In this document: piece after piece, positions 1 to 8,239 of the stretch
How positions within the stretch are numbered: position 1 is the first letter of the stretch
How the letters are laid out: the number at the start of each line of letters is the position of its first letter
Assembly (NCBI RefSeq): GCF_006483445.1
Contig: NZ_PPPT01000007.1
Location: 1-46,847, forward strand
Length of the DNA stretch: 46,847 bases
Reading direction: 5' to 3'
DNA from: Bradyrhizobium guangdongense
GTDB lineage: Bacteria > Pseudomonadota > Alphaproteobacteria > Rhizobiales > Xanthobacteraceae
Program-made: the position numbers and the translations under genes
Notes under the pieces: generated by a model
The model's input: the letters and a program-made list of their open reading frames with translations, nothing else
The model's database searches: none
What the model was told of the DNA's origin: nothing

Positions 1-1270
1 TGCCGTAATTGCCGGCGCCAAAGGAGGCGCCGCAATAGATCGTGATCTGCGGCACCGTCGCCGAGGTCACGGCCTGGATCATCTTCGATCCATGCTTGAT
101 CATGCCGGCTTCTTCATAGGCCTTGCCCACCATGTAGCCGGTGGTGTTGTTCAGATAGAGGATCGGCGTGCGGGTTTGGCAGCAGGCCTGGATGAAATGG
201 GTCGCCTTGTTGGCGCCGGCCGGATCGAGCGGACCGTTGTTGGTGATGATGCCGATCGCCTCGCCCTCGATGCGGGCATGGCCGCAGACGGTGGCGGGGC
301 CGTAATTCGGCGCCATCTCGGTGAAATCGGAATCGTCGATGATACGCGCGATCACCTGCTTCATGTCGACGGGGCGCTTGTGGTCCATCGGCATGATGCC
401 GAGCAGTTCGTCCTGGTCGTAGCGCGGCGGCTTGTAGTCGGCGCTCGCCCGGCCCGGCCGGTCCCACTCCAGCGCTGCCATGATCTCGCGCGCGATGCGC
501 AAGCCATCGCGATCGTCCTCGGCGAGATAGTCGCCAAGGCCGGAGATTGACGTATGCATCTCGGCGCCGCCGAGTTCTTCCTCGGTCGCGATCTCGCCGG
601 TCGCGGCCTTCAGCAGCGGCGGCCCCGCGAGGAAGGCGCGGGTGCGGCCGCGCACCATCACGATATAGTCGGAAAGGCCGGTCTGGTAGGCGCCTCCAGC
701 GGTGGAGGAGCCGTGCGTCACCGTGACGACAGGGAGGCCCGCCGCCGACAGCCGCGCGAGGTTACGAAAGATGTTGCCGCCGCGGACAAAGTCCTCGACG
801 CGATAGCGCAACAGGTTTGCGCCGGCGCTTTCGACGAGTTGCACGTAAGGCAGCTTGTTCTCCAGTGCGAGCTCCTGCACGCGGAGCGTCTTGTCGAGGC
901 CATAGGGCTGCAGCGCGCCGGCATCGATACCGGCATCACTGGCGCTGACCATGCAGCGCACGCCCGACACGAAGCCGATGCCGGCGACGACACCACCACC
1001 CGGCACGCTCTTGTTGGCGTCAGGCACGTCGAACATGTAGCCGGCGAGCGTGGAGAGCTCGATGAAGGGCGCACCGGGGTCGAGCACCAGCGCGACACGC
1101 TCGCGCGGCAGGAGCTGGCCGCGCTTGTGGAAGCGATCCTTTGCGGCAGCCGAAGCGGCGCGGGTGCGCTCTTCCAGCGCGCGCATGCGGTCGATGAGAC
1201 CGAGCATGCCGTCGCGATTGGCCTGATAGGCCGCGCCACCGGTGGAGATGGTGTTTTCGATGATGGACAT
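1..1270 (-). CDS. Acyl-CoA carboxylase, carboxyltransferase (beta) subunit, partial
   Basis: Biotin-dependent carboxyltransferase subunit of the methylcrotonyl-/geranyl-/propionyl-CoA carboxylase family, which moves CO2 from carboxybiotin to an acyl-CoA. The first 423 codons are present; the C-terminal quarter lies beyond the left edge (the family is about 535 residues). The start MSIIENTIST at 1270 is preceded by GGAAAGAG. Visible family stretches are the N-terminal RERVALVLDPG, the glycine-rich GGGVVAGIGFVSG, the VTHGSSTAGGAYQTG turn of the first crotonase-like fold, and TGYMVGKAYEEAGMIKHG in the second half. Among known enzymes the overall look is closest to the methylcrotonyl-CoA and geranyl-CoA beta subunits. 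No biotin carboxylase gene is visible; it may lie further left. It follows the keto-acid cleavage enzyme on the same strand, separated by a palindromic repeat. The exact substrate cannot be read from the sequence. Confidence 0.93.
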   Translation of the reverse strand, partial: MSIIENTISTGGAAYQANRDGMLGLIDRMRALEERTRAASAAAKDRFHKRGQLLPRERVALVLDPGAPFIELSTLAGYMFDVPDANKSVPGGGVVAGIGFVSGVRCMVSASDAGIDAGALQPYGLDKTLRVQELALENKLPYVQLVESAGANLLRYRVEDFVRGGNIFRNLARLSAAGLPVVTVTHGSSTAGGAYQTGLSDYIVMVRGRTRAFLAGPPLLKAATGEIATEEELGGAEMHTSISGLGDYLAEDDRDGLRIAREIMAALEWDRPGRASADYKPPRYDQDELLGIMPMDHKRPVDMKQVIARIIDDSDFTEMAPNYGPATVCGHARIEGEAIGIITNNGPLDPAGANKATHFIQACCQTRTPILYLNNTTGYMVGKAYEEAGMIKHGSKMIQAVTSATVPQITIYCGASFGAGNYG

Positions 1271-1284
1271 GAACTCTTTCCGCT

Positions 1285-1370
1285 CGTCATTGCGAGGAGC
1301 GAAGCGACGAAGCAATCCAGACTGTCTCCGCGGGAAGATTCTGGATTGCTTCGCTTCGCTCGCAATGACG
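1285..1370. repeat. Palindromic intergenic repeat (family A)
   Basis: The left arm from 1285 (CGTCATTGCGAGGAGCGAAG) is mirrored by the right arm ending at 1370 (CTTCGCTCGCAATGACG), with an internal AGCAATCCAG/CTGGATTGCT pair. The element can fold into a long hairpin between the keto-acid cleavage enzyme and carboxyltransferase genes. It resembles abundant non-coding palindromic repeats of Bradyrhizobium-type genomes. It may attenuate transcription or protect message ends, but that is inference. Confidence 0.8.
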
Positions 1371-1384
1371 GTTGAGGCGATACC

Positions 1385-2251
1385 TTACCGATTCGTCCCA
1401 AAAATCTTCCGCGCTTCCGCCGGGCTCGCGATCTCGCGGCCGGCGCGCCTTGCACAGGCGGCGACGGCTTCGATGAGCTGGCCGTTCGACGTCACCTTCT
1501 TGCCGTCGGCGAGATAGAAGGTGTCTTCGAGGCCGGTCCGCAGGTGACCGCCGAGATCGGCGCAGCGCTGGTGCAGCGGCCATATTTCCTCGCGGCCGAT
1601 CGCGGTGACCTGCCAATGCGCCTCGGGGCGCTTCAGCTTGATCAGGATCGGCAGCAGTTCGGGATCGGCGGGCATGCCGGAGGCGACGCCCATGACGAAA
1701 TTGTACTCCAGCGGCCCCTTGTACATGCCGACTTGGGTGTACATGCCGACGCAGCGGACGATGCCGACGTCAAAACATTCGAACTCGGGGATGGTGCCGA
1801 CGGCGTTCATAACGTCGAGATAGTCCTTCACCTTCTCGACCGCGTTATCGAACATCATCGGCGGCCAGGCCCAGGTGTTGTCGGCCTTGACCTTGAGATA
1901 GTTGAGCGAGCCGGCGTTGCAGGCGGCAATCTCGGGTTTGGTTTCGCGGATGCAATCCAGCGCGCCGGAATAATTCGGGCCGGAGACGCCCGAGGTGTGG
2001 TTGATGATCACGCCGGGACAGGCTTCACGGATCGCCTGCTGGATCTCCCTGCTGACGGCCACCTCCCAGGACGGCAGGTGCCCCTTGTTCGGCGCCTGCT
2101 GACGCAGATGGATGTGCATGACGCTGGCGCCGGCATCGAACGCGGCCCTGGCCTCGCGCGCCATCTGCTCGGGCGTGACCGGCACGTTGTGCTGCTTGGG
2201 ATCGGTGAGCACGCCATTCAGCGCGCAGGTGATGACGGCCTTGTCGCTCAT
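1385..2251 (-). CDS. Beta-keto acid cleavage enzyme (BKACE, DUF849)
   Basis: A 288-residue member of the family typified by 3-keto-5-aminohexanoate cleavage enzyme. These zinc-dependent TIM-barrel enzymes cleave a beta-keto acid using acetyl-CoA, giving a CoA ester and acetoacetate. The start MSDKAVITCALNGVLTDP is typical, and the HIHLR motif near residues 46-50 supplies the two zinc-binding histidines. Other family marks are the INHTSGVSGPNYSG loop and the glycine-rich barrel strands. The length is normal. It sits between the AraC regulator and the carboxyltransferase on one strand, so it probably acts on a keto product of that pathway, in a position where leucine-type pathways use HMG-CoA lyase. 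The family has many side-chain specificities, so the substrate is unknown. The ribosome binding site before the ATG is weak. Confidence 0.9.
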   Translation of the reverse strand: MSDKAVITCALNGVLTDPKQHNVPVTPEQMAREARAAFDAGASVMHIHLRQQAPNKGHLPSWEVAVSREIQQAIREACPGVIINHTSGVSGPNYSGALDCIRETKPEIAACNAGSLNYLKVKADNTWAWPPMMFDNAVEKVKDYLDVMNAVGTIPEFECFDVGIVRCVGMYTQVGMYKGPLEYNFVMGVASGMPADPELLPILIKLKRPEAHWQVTAIGREEIWPLHQRCADLGGHLRTGLEDTFYLADGKKVTSNGQLIEAVAACARRAGREIASPAEARKIFGTNR

Positions 2252-2358
2252 GCCTTGGATGTCTCGCAGGTTGAGAATTCAACGCTGCGATCATGTGACG
2301 CGCGACATCCTTCTTCTTGCGCGGAGAAGCTAGCGAAAAACGAAGCTTTTCGAGCCGC

Positions 2359-3180
2359 CTAGCTTGCTTTCGCAAGCTCCTTCACCGTCGTTTCGCCACT
2401 GCGATAGATCGCAAGGTCCCGCGAGCCCACGAAGATCGCGCGTGGCTTCAGGCCGTAGAAGCGGCGGATCGAATGGCTGAAATGCGTGGAATCGGGATAG
2501 CCGATGTCCTGCGCGAGATGAGCGAGGTTGAGGTCCTGATTGGCGAAGTGCAGCAGATGGCGGGCACGCTTCCAGGCCCGGAAGGAACGGAAGGAGATGC
2601 CAGTCTCCTCCTTGAACAGGTGCAGGAAGCGCGACGCCGAGAGGCCGGCTTCCGCAGCGCAACTATCCGCCGTCACGGGCTCGCCGGAGAAGCGGCCGAT
2701 GCGCGCCACCGCGCGTGTCACACGCGGGTCGAGCGTGCGGCGCGGCAATGCCTCGCCAAAGCACATCTCGTCGAATTCGGCATTGGTGATGTTGCCATAG
2801 CGACGCTCACGCAGCATGGCGTAGGCCGCGAGGATCTTGCGGGCGTAGAAAATCTTGTCCGGCCCGGTCAGGCGTTCGGCAAGGGCTTCCAGCGTTCCAT
2901 CCGGCATGCTTTCCGGCTCGAGCGTCACGCTGATCACAGTGCGGTAGTCGGCGGCAATGGTGTGGCGCTGGTTCGGGAGGGTCACGACCAGCTCGGACGA
3001 GGTGTGCATGTCGTCGAGCGTCAGATGCAGGCTGCCCTTCACCGCAACATAGACATGGCAGCAGCCGGGGGTGCGCTTGCGCGGCCGGCCGAGCAGGCCT
3101 GCGTAGAACACGCGCTCCGGCGTGATCAGCATCAGGTGGTCGGATTCGCGACCGCTGTCTTTAACTTCGTGGCCTTCCAT
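2359..3180 (-). CDS. AraC-family transcriptional regulator
   Basis: A 273-residue regulator. The C-terminal 90 residues (about 165-255) form the double helix-turn-helix of the AraC/XylS family: CAAEAGLSASRFLHLFKEET is the first unit and LAHLAQDIGYPDSTHFSHS, followed by IRRFYGLKPRA, the second. The N-terminal part looks like a cupin-type sensing domain and carries no recognisable ligand motif. The start MEGHEVKD at 3180 has a strong GAGGAGG ribosome binding site. It lies within a run of acyl-CoA catabolic genes on the same strand, so it probably controls that cluster or the divergent acyl-CoA synthetase. No inducer can be named from sequence. Confidence 0.9.
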   Translation of the reverse strand: MEGHEVKDSGRESDHLMLITPERVFYAGLLGRPRKRTPGCCHVYVAVKGSLHLTLDDMHTSSELVVTLPNQRHTIAADYRTVISVTLEPESMPDGTLEALAERLTGPDKIFYARKILAAYAMLRERRYGNITNAEFDEMCFGEALPRRTLDPRVTRAVARIGRFSGEPVTADSCAAEAGLSASRFLHLFKEETGISFRSFRAWKRARHLLHFANQDLNLAHLAQDIGYPDSTHFSHSIRRFYGLKPRAIFVGSRDLAIYRSGETTVKELAKAS

Positions 3181-3299
3181 GGCGGTCCTCCTCGCGCGGC
3201 TCTTTAGGCCGCTGCGGACGAGGCCACCTTAGACGAAATTCCAGCGCTGTCACGAAGGGATAGCGCTGTCATTCCGATACGCGAAACGAGTTTTGGAAC

Positions 3300-3956
3300 C
3301 TACGCTCGGACCCGCGGCGCGATGTTCTGCTCAACTCCGGCCTTACGTTCTGCTGCAACTGCGCGCTTAAAACCGTCGCGCTGTTGCAAACGCGCCCAAT
3401 ACGCTGCGACATTTGGCCCAAAGTCCTTGGCAAGACCGATATTTTCCGCGAGGCGGAGCGCGTAGCCGATCACGATGTCGGCGGCGGTGAAACGGCCGGC
3501 GCACAATGTTTCGGCACTTGCCGTCGCTGCCTCGACGGCACGCAGGCGTCCCAGGAACCATTTTGCGTAGTCGCCCGCGACCTGAGGGTTGCGCCGCTCC
3601 TCCGGCTCGAGCTGGGTGTATCGGAGCACCAGCGTTTGCGGGAAGGTTAACGTGGCATCGCTGAAATACATCCAGTTCAGGAACGCGCCGTAGGCGGGGT
3701 CCTCGACATCGACCATCAGCGGTGTCGGCGCGTATCTGGTGCCGAGATAATGGCAGATGCCTGAGGACTCCGTCATCTTGGTCTCGCCGTCGACCATGAA
3801 TGGGATGGTGCCGAGCGGATTGATCGCGAGATATTCCTTGGCGAAGACGCGCGGCGGGAACGGCAGCATCTTCAATTCGTAGGGCAGGCCCATCTCCTCC
3901 AGCATCCAGAGCGGGCGGAACGAGCGCGCGGCGTCGCAATGATAAAGCGTGATCAT
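3300..3956 (-). CDS. Glutathione S-transferase family protein
   Basis: A 218-residue protein with an N-terminal thioredoxin-like domain (MITLYHCDAARSFRPLWMLE, the conserved INPLGTIPFMVDG with its cis-proline, and the glutathione-binding ESSGICHYL) and an all-helical C-terminal domain. The serine in AARSFRP is in place to be the activating residue. The start at 3956 overlaps the stop of the upstream acyl-CoA dehydrogenase by one base (TGATG), which implies translational coupling. A longer frame upstream of this ATG runs into that gene and is not the start. Its presence in the operon suggests detoxification of a reactive intermediate, or a role in the pathway itself; the substrate is unknown. 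Confidence 0.9.
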   Translation of the reverse strand: MITLYHCDAARSFRPLWMLEEMGLPYELKMLPFPPRVFAKEYLAINPLGTIPFMVDGETKMTESSGICHYLGTRYAPTPLMVDVEDPAYGAFLNWMYFSDATLTFPQTLVLRYTQLEPEERRNPQVAGDYAKWFLGRLRAVEAATASAETLCAGRFTAADIVIGYALRLAENIGLAKDFGPNVAAYWARLQQRDGFKRAVAAERKAGVEQNIAPRVRA

Positions 3957-5119
3957 CAATTCTTTCCTTTGCTGCCGGGCAGCGTACCCATCATCTTGCA
4001 CAATACCATCAGCATGACCTCGTCAGCACCGCCGCCGATCGAGGTCAGGCGGCTGTCGCGATAGGCCCGGCTGACGGGCGTTTCGTTGGTGAAGCCCATG
4101 CCGCCCCAATATTGCAGGCAGGCATCGGTGAGCTCGCGCCCGAGCCGGCCGGCCTTCAGCTTGGCCATGGTCGCGAGCTTCGTCACATCCTCTCCCGCCA
4201 CCAGCGCTTCGCCCGCACGATAGATCAGCGCACGCAGCAGCTCGACCTCGGTCTGCATCTCCGCAAGCTTGAAGTGCACGACCTGGTTGTCAAGAATGCT
4301 CTGGCCGAAGGCCTTGCGGTTGCGGGTGTAGTCGATGGTTTCGTTGATGATGTATTCGTGCGCTTTCAGGCAGGCTGCCGCGCCCCAGAGCCGCTCCTCC
4401 TGGAACTGGATCATCTGGTAGGTGAAGCCGTTGCCTTCCTCGCCGATCCGGTTGCGCTTGGGCACCCGCACATTGTCGAAGAAGATTTGCGCGGTGTCGG
4501 ACGAGCGCATGCCCATCTTGTCGAGCTTGCGTGCGATCGTGACGCCCTTGCTCTTCATGGGCACGCAGATCAGGGATTTGTTGCGGTGAACGGGTCCATC
4601 GCCGGTGTTGGCGAGCAGGCAGATCCAGTCGGCCTGGGTGCCATTGGTGATCCACATCTTGCCGCCATTGATGACGTAGTCGTCGCCGTCGGAGCGCGCA
4701 TTGGTCTTGATCGAGGCAACGTCGGAGCCCGCACCGGGCTCGGAGACGCCGATGCAGGCCACGAAATCACCGGCAATGGACGGCGCCAGAAATTCGCGCC
4801 GCACCTCGTCCGAGCCGAACCGCGCCAGCGCCGGTGTCGCCATATCCGTCTGCACACCGATCGCCATCGGCACGCCGCCGCAATTGATGGCGCCGAGCTC
4901 CTCCGCCATCATCAGCGCGTAGGAATAGTCGAGGCCCGAGCCGCCGAACTCGACCGGCTTGTTCAGGCCAAGGAAGCCGAGGCTGCCCATCTTCTTGAAC
5001 AGCTCATGCGCCGGGAAGATGTCGGCCTTCTCCCATTCATCGACGTGAGGGTTGACCTCGTTGGCGATGAATTTTTGCAAGCTACGGCGGATGTCGTCGT
5101 GGTCGGCGGTGAATAGCAT
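3956..5119 (-). CDS. Acyl-CoA dehydrogenase (first of the operon pair)
   Basis: An FAD-dependent acyl-CoA dehydrogenase of 387 residues, introducing an alpha,beta double bond and passing electrons to ETF. The normal three-part fold is visible: an N-terminal helical domain, a central beta domain with CIGVSEPGAGSDVASIKT and VINGGKMWITNGTQADWICL, and a C-terminal helical domain ending IGGGADEVMLMVLCKMMG. The start MLFTADHDD at 5119 is preceded by GAGAGGAAG; a longer frame upstream runs into a palindromic repeat and is rejected. Where medium-chain enzymes carry the catalytic glutamate (the EGT position) this protein has glycine, as in isovaleryl-CoA and long-chain types that place the base on another helix. 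It is coupled to the downstream GST gene. Confidence 0.93.
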   Translation of the reverse strand: MLFTADHDDIRRSLQKFIANEVNPHVDEWEKADIFPAHELFKKMGSLGFLGLNKPVEFGGSGLDYSYALMMAEELGAINCGGVPMAIGVQTDMATPALARFGSDEVRREFLAPSIAGDFVACIGVSEPGAGSDVASIKTNARSDGDDYVINGGKMWITNGTQADWICLLANTGDGPVHRNKSLICVPMKSKGVTIARKLDKMGMRSSDTAQIFFDNVRVPKRNRIGEEGNGFTYQMIQFQEERLWGAAACLKAHEYIINETIDYTRNRKAFGQSILDNQVVHFKLAEMQTEVELLRALIYRAGEALVAGEDVTKLATMAKLKAGRLGRELTDACLQYWGGMGFTNETPVSRAYRDSRLTSIGGGADEVMLMVLCKMMGTLPGSKGKN

Positions 5120-5130
5120 TCTCTTCCTCT

Positions 5131-5235
5131 CGTCATTCCGGGGCATCGCGAAGCGATGAGCCCGGAATCCATTTCACAGCGGTGCGTACGGCCCGATGGA
5201 TTCCGGGCTCGCGCTTCGCGCGCCCCGGAATGACG
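5131..5235. repeat. Palindromic intergenic repeat (family B)
   Basis: The outer arms CGTCATTCCGGGGC (5131) and GCCCCGGAATGACG (ending 5235) are complementary, as are the inner arms CCCGGAATCCAT and ATGGATTCCGGG. The element fills almost the whole gap between the two acyl-CoA dehydrogenase genes. It is a long hairpin-forming repeat of the kind scattered through Bradyrhizobium-like genomes. Confidence 0.8.
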
Positions 5236-5237
5236 GG

Positions 5238-6374
5238 TCACAACCCCATCTGCCGGCTGGCCAGATCCTTCATGATCTCCTCGGTGCCGCCGCCGATGGC
5301 GTTGACCTTGACCTCGCGGTAGATGCGCTCGGCCTTGATGCCGCGCATGAAGCCGGCGCCGCCGAAGATCTGCACGGCCTCCGAGGCGCAGAACGCCATG
5401 GTCTGCGTCGCCTGGTTCTTCATCATGCAGATTTCCGCGACCGGGCTCTCGCCCTGCCCCAGACGCCAGGCCAGCAGCTCCAGCATCGCCTGCGACGCGG
5501 CGACCTTCTGGGCCATATCGACGATCTTGTGGCGGATGACCTGGTGCTGGGCGAGCGGCTTGCCGAAGGTCTTGCGCTCCCGGGCGTAGGCGATGGCTTC
5601 ATCGACGCAAACGCGCGCAAAGCCGGTGCAGCCCGCCGCCATGCCCATGCGCTCGCTGTTGAAATTTTGCATGATGATCTTGAAGCCCTGGCCTTCCTCG
5701 CCGATCAGGTTCTCGACCGGCACGCGGCATTCGTCGAAATGCAGCGTCGCGGTGTCCGACGCCCACCAGCCCATTTTCTTCAATTTCGTGCGCGACAGGC
5801 CCGGCGTATTACCTTCGATCAGCAGCAGGCTGACGCCACCGGCGCCCTCGCCACCGGTGCGCACGGCAACGGTCAGATAGTCGGCGCGCATGCCGGAGGT
5901 GATGAAAGTCTTCTCGCCGCTCACGACGTAGTGATCGCCGTCGCGGCGCGCCTTGGTGCGGAGGTTCGCGACATCGGAGCCACCGCTCGGCTCGGTGATC
6001 GCGAGCGCAGAAATCTTCTCGCCGGCGAGAATTTGCGGCAGCACTTTTGCCTTCACCTCGGGCCGTGCCGCGCGCGCGATCGGCGGCGAGCCGATGGTGT
6101 GGCTCATCAGGGAGGCGCTGACGCCGCCGGCACCGGCCCGTGCCAGCTCCTGGCTCGCCACGATCTTCATGAACTGGTCGGCGGCGACCCCGCCATATTC
6201 CTCGGGGAATCCGAGGCCCAACAGACCGATCTCGGCCGCCTTGCGATAGAGCGTGCGCGGGAATTCGCCAGCCTCGTCCCATTCATGGGCGAACGGCTCG
6301 ATTTCCTTCTCGACAAAGCGGCGCATCATTTCGCGAAACGCTTCGTGCTCGGCGGTATAGAACGGGCTCTTCAT
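5238..6374 (-). CDS. Acyl-CoA dehydrogenase (second of the operon pair)
   Basis: A 378-residue FAD-dependent acyl-CoA dehydrogenase. The start MKSPFYTAEHEAFREMMRRF is typical of the family. The central FAD/substrate region has ALAITEPSGGSDVANLRTKA and VVSGEKTFITSGMRADYLTV, and the C-terminal domain has QIFGGAGFMRG and ends IGGGTEEIMKDLASRQMGL. As in its neighbour, the usual catalytic-glutamate position next to the C-terminal GG is occupied by glycine, so the base must sit elsewhere. It is the first gene of the minus-strand run and faces the divergent acyl-CoA synthetase across about 275 bases. Two distinct dehydrogenases in one operon suggest two oxidation steps or a branched substrate. Confidence 0.93.
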   Translation of the reverse strand: MKSPFYTAEHEAFREMMRRFVEKEIEPFAHEWDEAGEFPRTLYRKAAEIGLLGLGFPEEYGGVAADQFMKIVASQELARAGAGGVSASLMSHTIGSPPIARAARPEVKAKVLPQILAGEKISALAITEPSGGSDVANLRTKARRDGDHYVVSGEKTFITSGMRADYLTVAVRTGGEGAGGVSLLLIEGNTPGLSRTKLKKMGWWASDTATLHFDECRVPVENLIGEEGQGFKIIMQNFNSERMGMAAGCTGFARVCVDEAIAYARERKTFGKPLAQHQVIRHKIVDMAQKVAASQAMLELLAWRLGQGESPVAEICMMKNQATQTMAFCASEAVQIFGGAGFMRGIKAERIYREVKVNAIGGGTEEIMKDLASRQMGL

Positions 6375-6649
6375 CGCTGTTGCTTTCGCTTGGCGCGCGA
6401 TTCTTCGTGGTCACCATGGCCGGATCGCAAGGCATGCACTTGCGCGGAGTGGCTGACGCAAGAACGCGCGCCGATCAAGCCACGCCCCAGCAACTCAACG
6501 CAAGACAGTTTTCGCAGTGCAACGGCCAACTCCCGGTCAAAAAAGAACCTTGTACATATGACTTTTGGCCGGCCCTTCGGGGTCGGCTCAACATGTTGCA
6601 AGGCGTTGGAATTCAGGCGGCACAAGGCCACTCGCTTGTGGAGGACAGA
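6375..6649. promoter_or_regulatory. Divergent intergenic region between dehydrogenase and acyl-CoA synthetase
   Basis: About 275 non-coding bases separate the minus-strand catabolic genes from the plus-strand acyl-CoA synthetase. Promoters for both directions must lie here. I see no convincing -35/-10 pair or clear palindromic operator by eye. The only clear signal is the GGAGG ribosome binding site at the right end, which fixes the synthetase start. Confidence 0.5.
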
Positions 6650-8203
6650 TTGCCCGTTCGCTACTACGACTGGATCGCCCACCACAGCCGCCGCACCCCC
6701 GGCAAGACCGCGGTCATCGACCTCGCGAGCGGACGCCGCTTCACCTACACCGAATTCAACGACCGCATTGCACGTCTGGCGACGCATTTGCGCGACAGTC
6801 TCAACGTCTCGCGCGGCGACCGCGTCGCGGTGCTCGCGCTCAACACGACCGATACGCTGGAGGTACAGTTTGCCTGCGGACGGCTCGGCGCCGTCTTCCT
6901 GCCGCTGAACACGCGCCTCACCGTCCCCGAATTGCAGTTCATCACGGGCGATGCCTCACCCAAGGTGATGATCCACGACACGGATCTCGCCGAAACCGCG
7001 CTGAGCGTCGCAAAGCTCTGCGGCATCGCCTCGTCGATGTTGCTCGGCCCCGGAGGCTCCTATGAGGCCGGCATCGCCACGGCAAAGCCGCTTGCGGCTG
7101 CCGAGGACGTTTCGCTCGATGACATCTCGACCATCATGTACACGTCGGGCACCACGGGCCATCCCAAGGGCGCGATCATCACCCACGGCATGACGTTCTG
7201 GAATTGCGTCAATCTCGGCGGGCCCGCCTATATCAATCCGTCCACGGTCCTCCTGACGGTGCTGCCGCTGTTCCACACCGGCGGGCTCAATTGCTACACC
7301 AACCCGGCGCTGCATGCCGGCGGCACCGTGCTGATCATGCGCGCGTTCGATCCCGGACAGGCGCTGCAACTGATCGGCGACCCCGCGCAGGGCATCAACG
7401 TGTTCTTCGGCGTGCCCGCGATCTACCAGTTCATGGCGCAGCATCCGGCGTTTGCGACGACCGACATGAGCCGTCTGATCATCGGTGGCGTCGGCGGCGC
7501 GCCGATGCCGGTGCCGCTGCTCAAGTCCTGGGAAGCGCGCGGCGTCGCGCTGCAGCAGGGTTATGGCATGACCGAGACTTCGCCCTCGGTGCTGGTGCTC
7601 GACCGCGAGGATGCGGCGCGCAAGGCCGGCTCAACGGGCAAGCCGGTGTTGCATACGGAGGTCAGAATCGTCCGTCCAGATGGCAGCGATGCCGATGTGG
7701 GCGAACTCGGAGAGCTCTGGGTGAAGGGGCCGAACGTCACGCCCGGCTACTGGAACAGGCCGGAGGCCAACAAATCCTCCTTCACCGACGGCTGGCTGCA
7801 CACGGGCGATGCGACGCGCGTCGATGAAGAAGGCTTCTACTACATCGTCGACCGCTGGAAGGACATGTACATCTCCGGCGGCGAGAACGTGTACCCGGCC
7901 GAGGTCGAGAACATCCTGCATCGGCTCGCCGCCATTGCGGAAGCCGCCGTCATCGGCATTCCCGACGCGCAATGGGGCGAGGTCGGCCTGGCCATCGTCG
8001 CGGTGAAGCCCGGCCAGCGACTGAGCGAGACCGACGTGATGGCGCATTGCGCGGCCAATCTCGCGCGCTTCAAATGTCCGCGCCGGGTCCGCTTTGTCGA
8101 CGCGCTGCCGCGCAATGCTACCGGCAAGATCCACAAGCCGACCTTGCGCAAGGAATTCTCGGTGGCCTCCGAGCTGGACAAGGCAAAAGCCGCAAACGCC
8201 TGA
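6650..8203 (+). CDS. Acyl-CoA synthetase (AMP-forming)
   Basis: An adenylate-forming ligase that activates a carboxylic acid with ATP and couples it to CoA. I place the start at the TTG at 6650, because GGAGG lies five bases upstream and the resulting 517 residues match the family; the open frame extends further upstream without family sequence. The visible core motifs are the P-loop MYTSGTTGHPKGA, the GYGMTETSPS motif, the hinge and ribose-binding GWLHTGDATRVDEEGFYYIV, DRWKDMYISGGENVYPAEVE, and the catalytic lysine in NATGKIHKPTLRKEF. It resembles fatty- and cyclic-acid CoA ligases. Divergent from two acyl-CoA dehydrogenase genes, it probably supplies the CoA ester that they oxidise. The substrate is not determined. 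Confidence 0.92.
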   Translation: MPVRYYDWIAHHSRRTPGKTAVIDLASGRRFTYTEFNDRIARLATHLRDSLNVSRGDRVAVLALNTTDTLEVQFACGRLGAVFLPLNTRLTVPELQFITGDASPKVMIHDTDLAETALSVAKLCGIASSMLLGPGGSYEAGIATAKPLAAAEDVSLDDISTIMYTSGTTGHPKGAIITHGMTFWNCVNLGGPAYINPSTVLLTVLPLFHTGGLNCYTNPALHAGGTVLIMRAFDPGQALQLIGDPAQGINVFFGVPAIYQFMAQHPAFATTDMSRLIIGGVGGAPMPVPLLKSWEARGVALQQGYGMTETSPSVLVLDREDAARKAGSTGKPVLHTEVRIVRPDGSDADVGELGELWVKGPNVTPGYWNRPEANKSSFTDGWLHTGDATRVDEEGFYYIVDRWKDMYISGGENVYPAEVENILHRLAAIAEAAVIGIPDAQWGEVGLAIVAVKPGQRLSETDVMAHCAANLARFKCPRRVRFVDALPRNATGKIHKPTLRKEFSVASELDKAKAANA

Positions 8204-8239
8204 ACGCGACGCCTGGCATCGCGCTTTGGTTACGGCGCT

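Noticed and set aside
5196..6908. Long plus-strand open frame of about 570 codons
   Set aside because: It is antisense to a clear acyl-CoA dehydrogenase, is rich in Arg/Ala/His and has no family motif: a by-product of high GC coding sequence.
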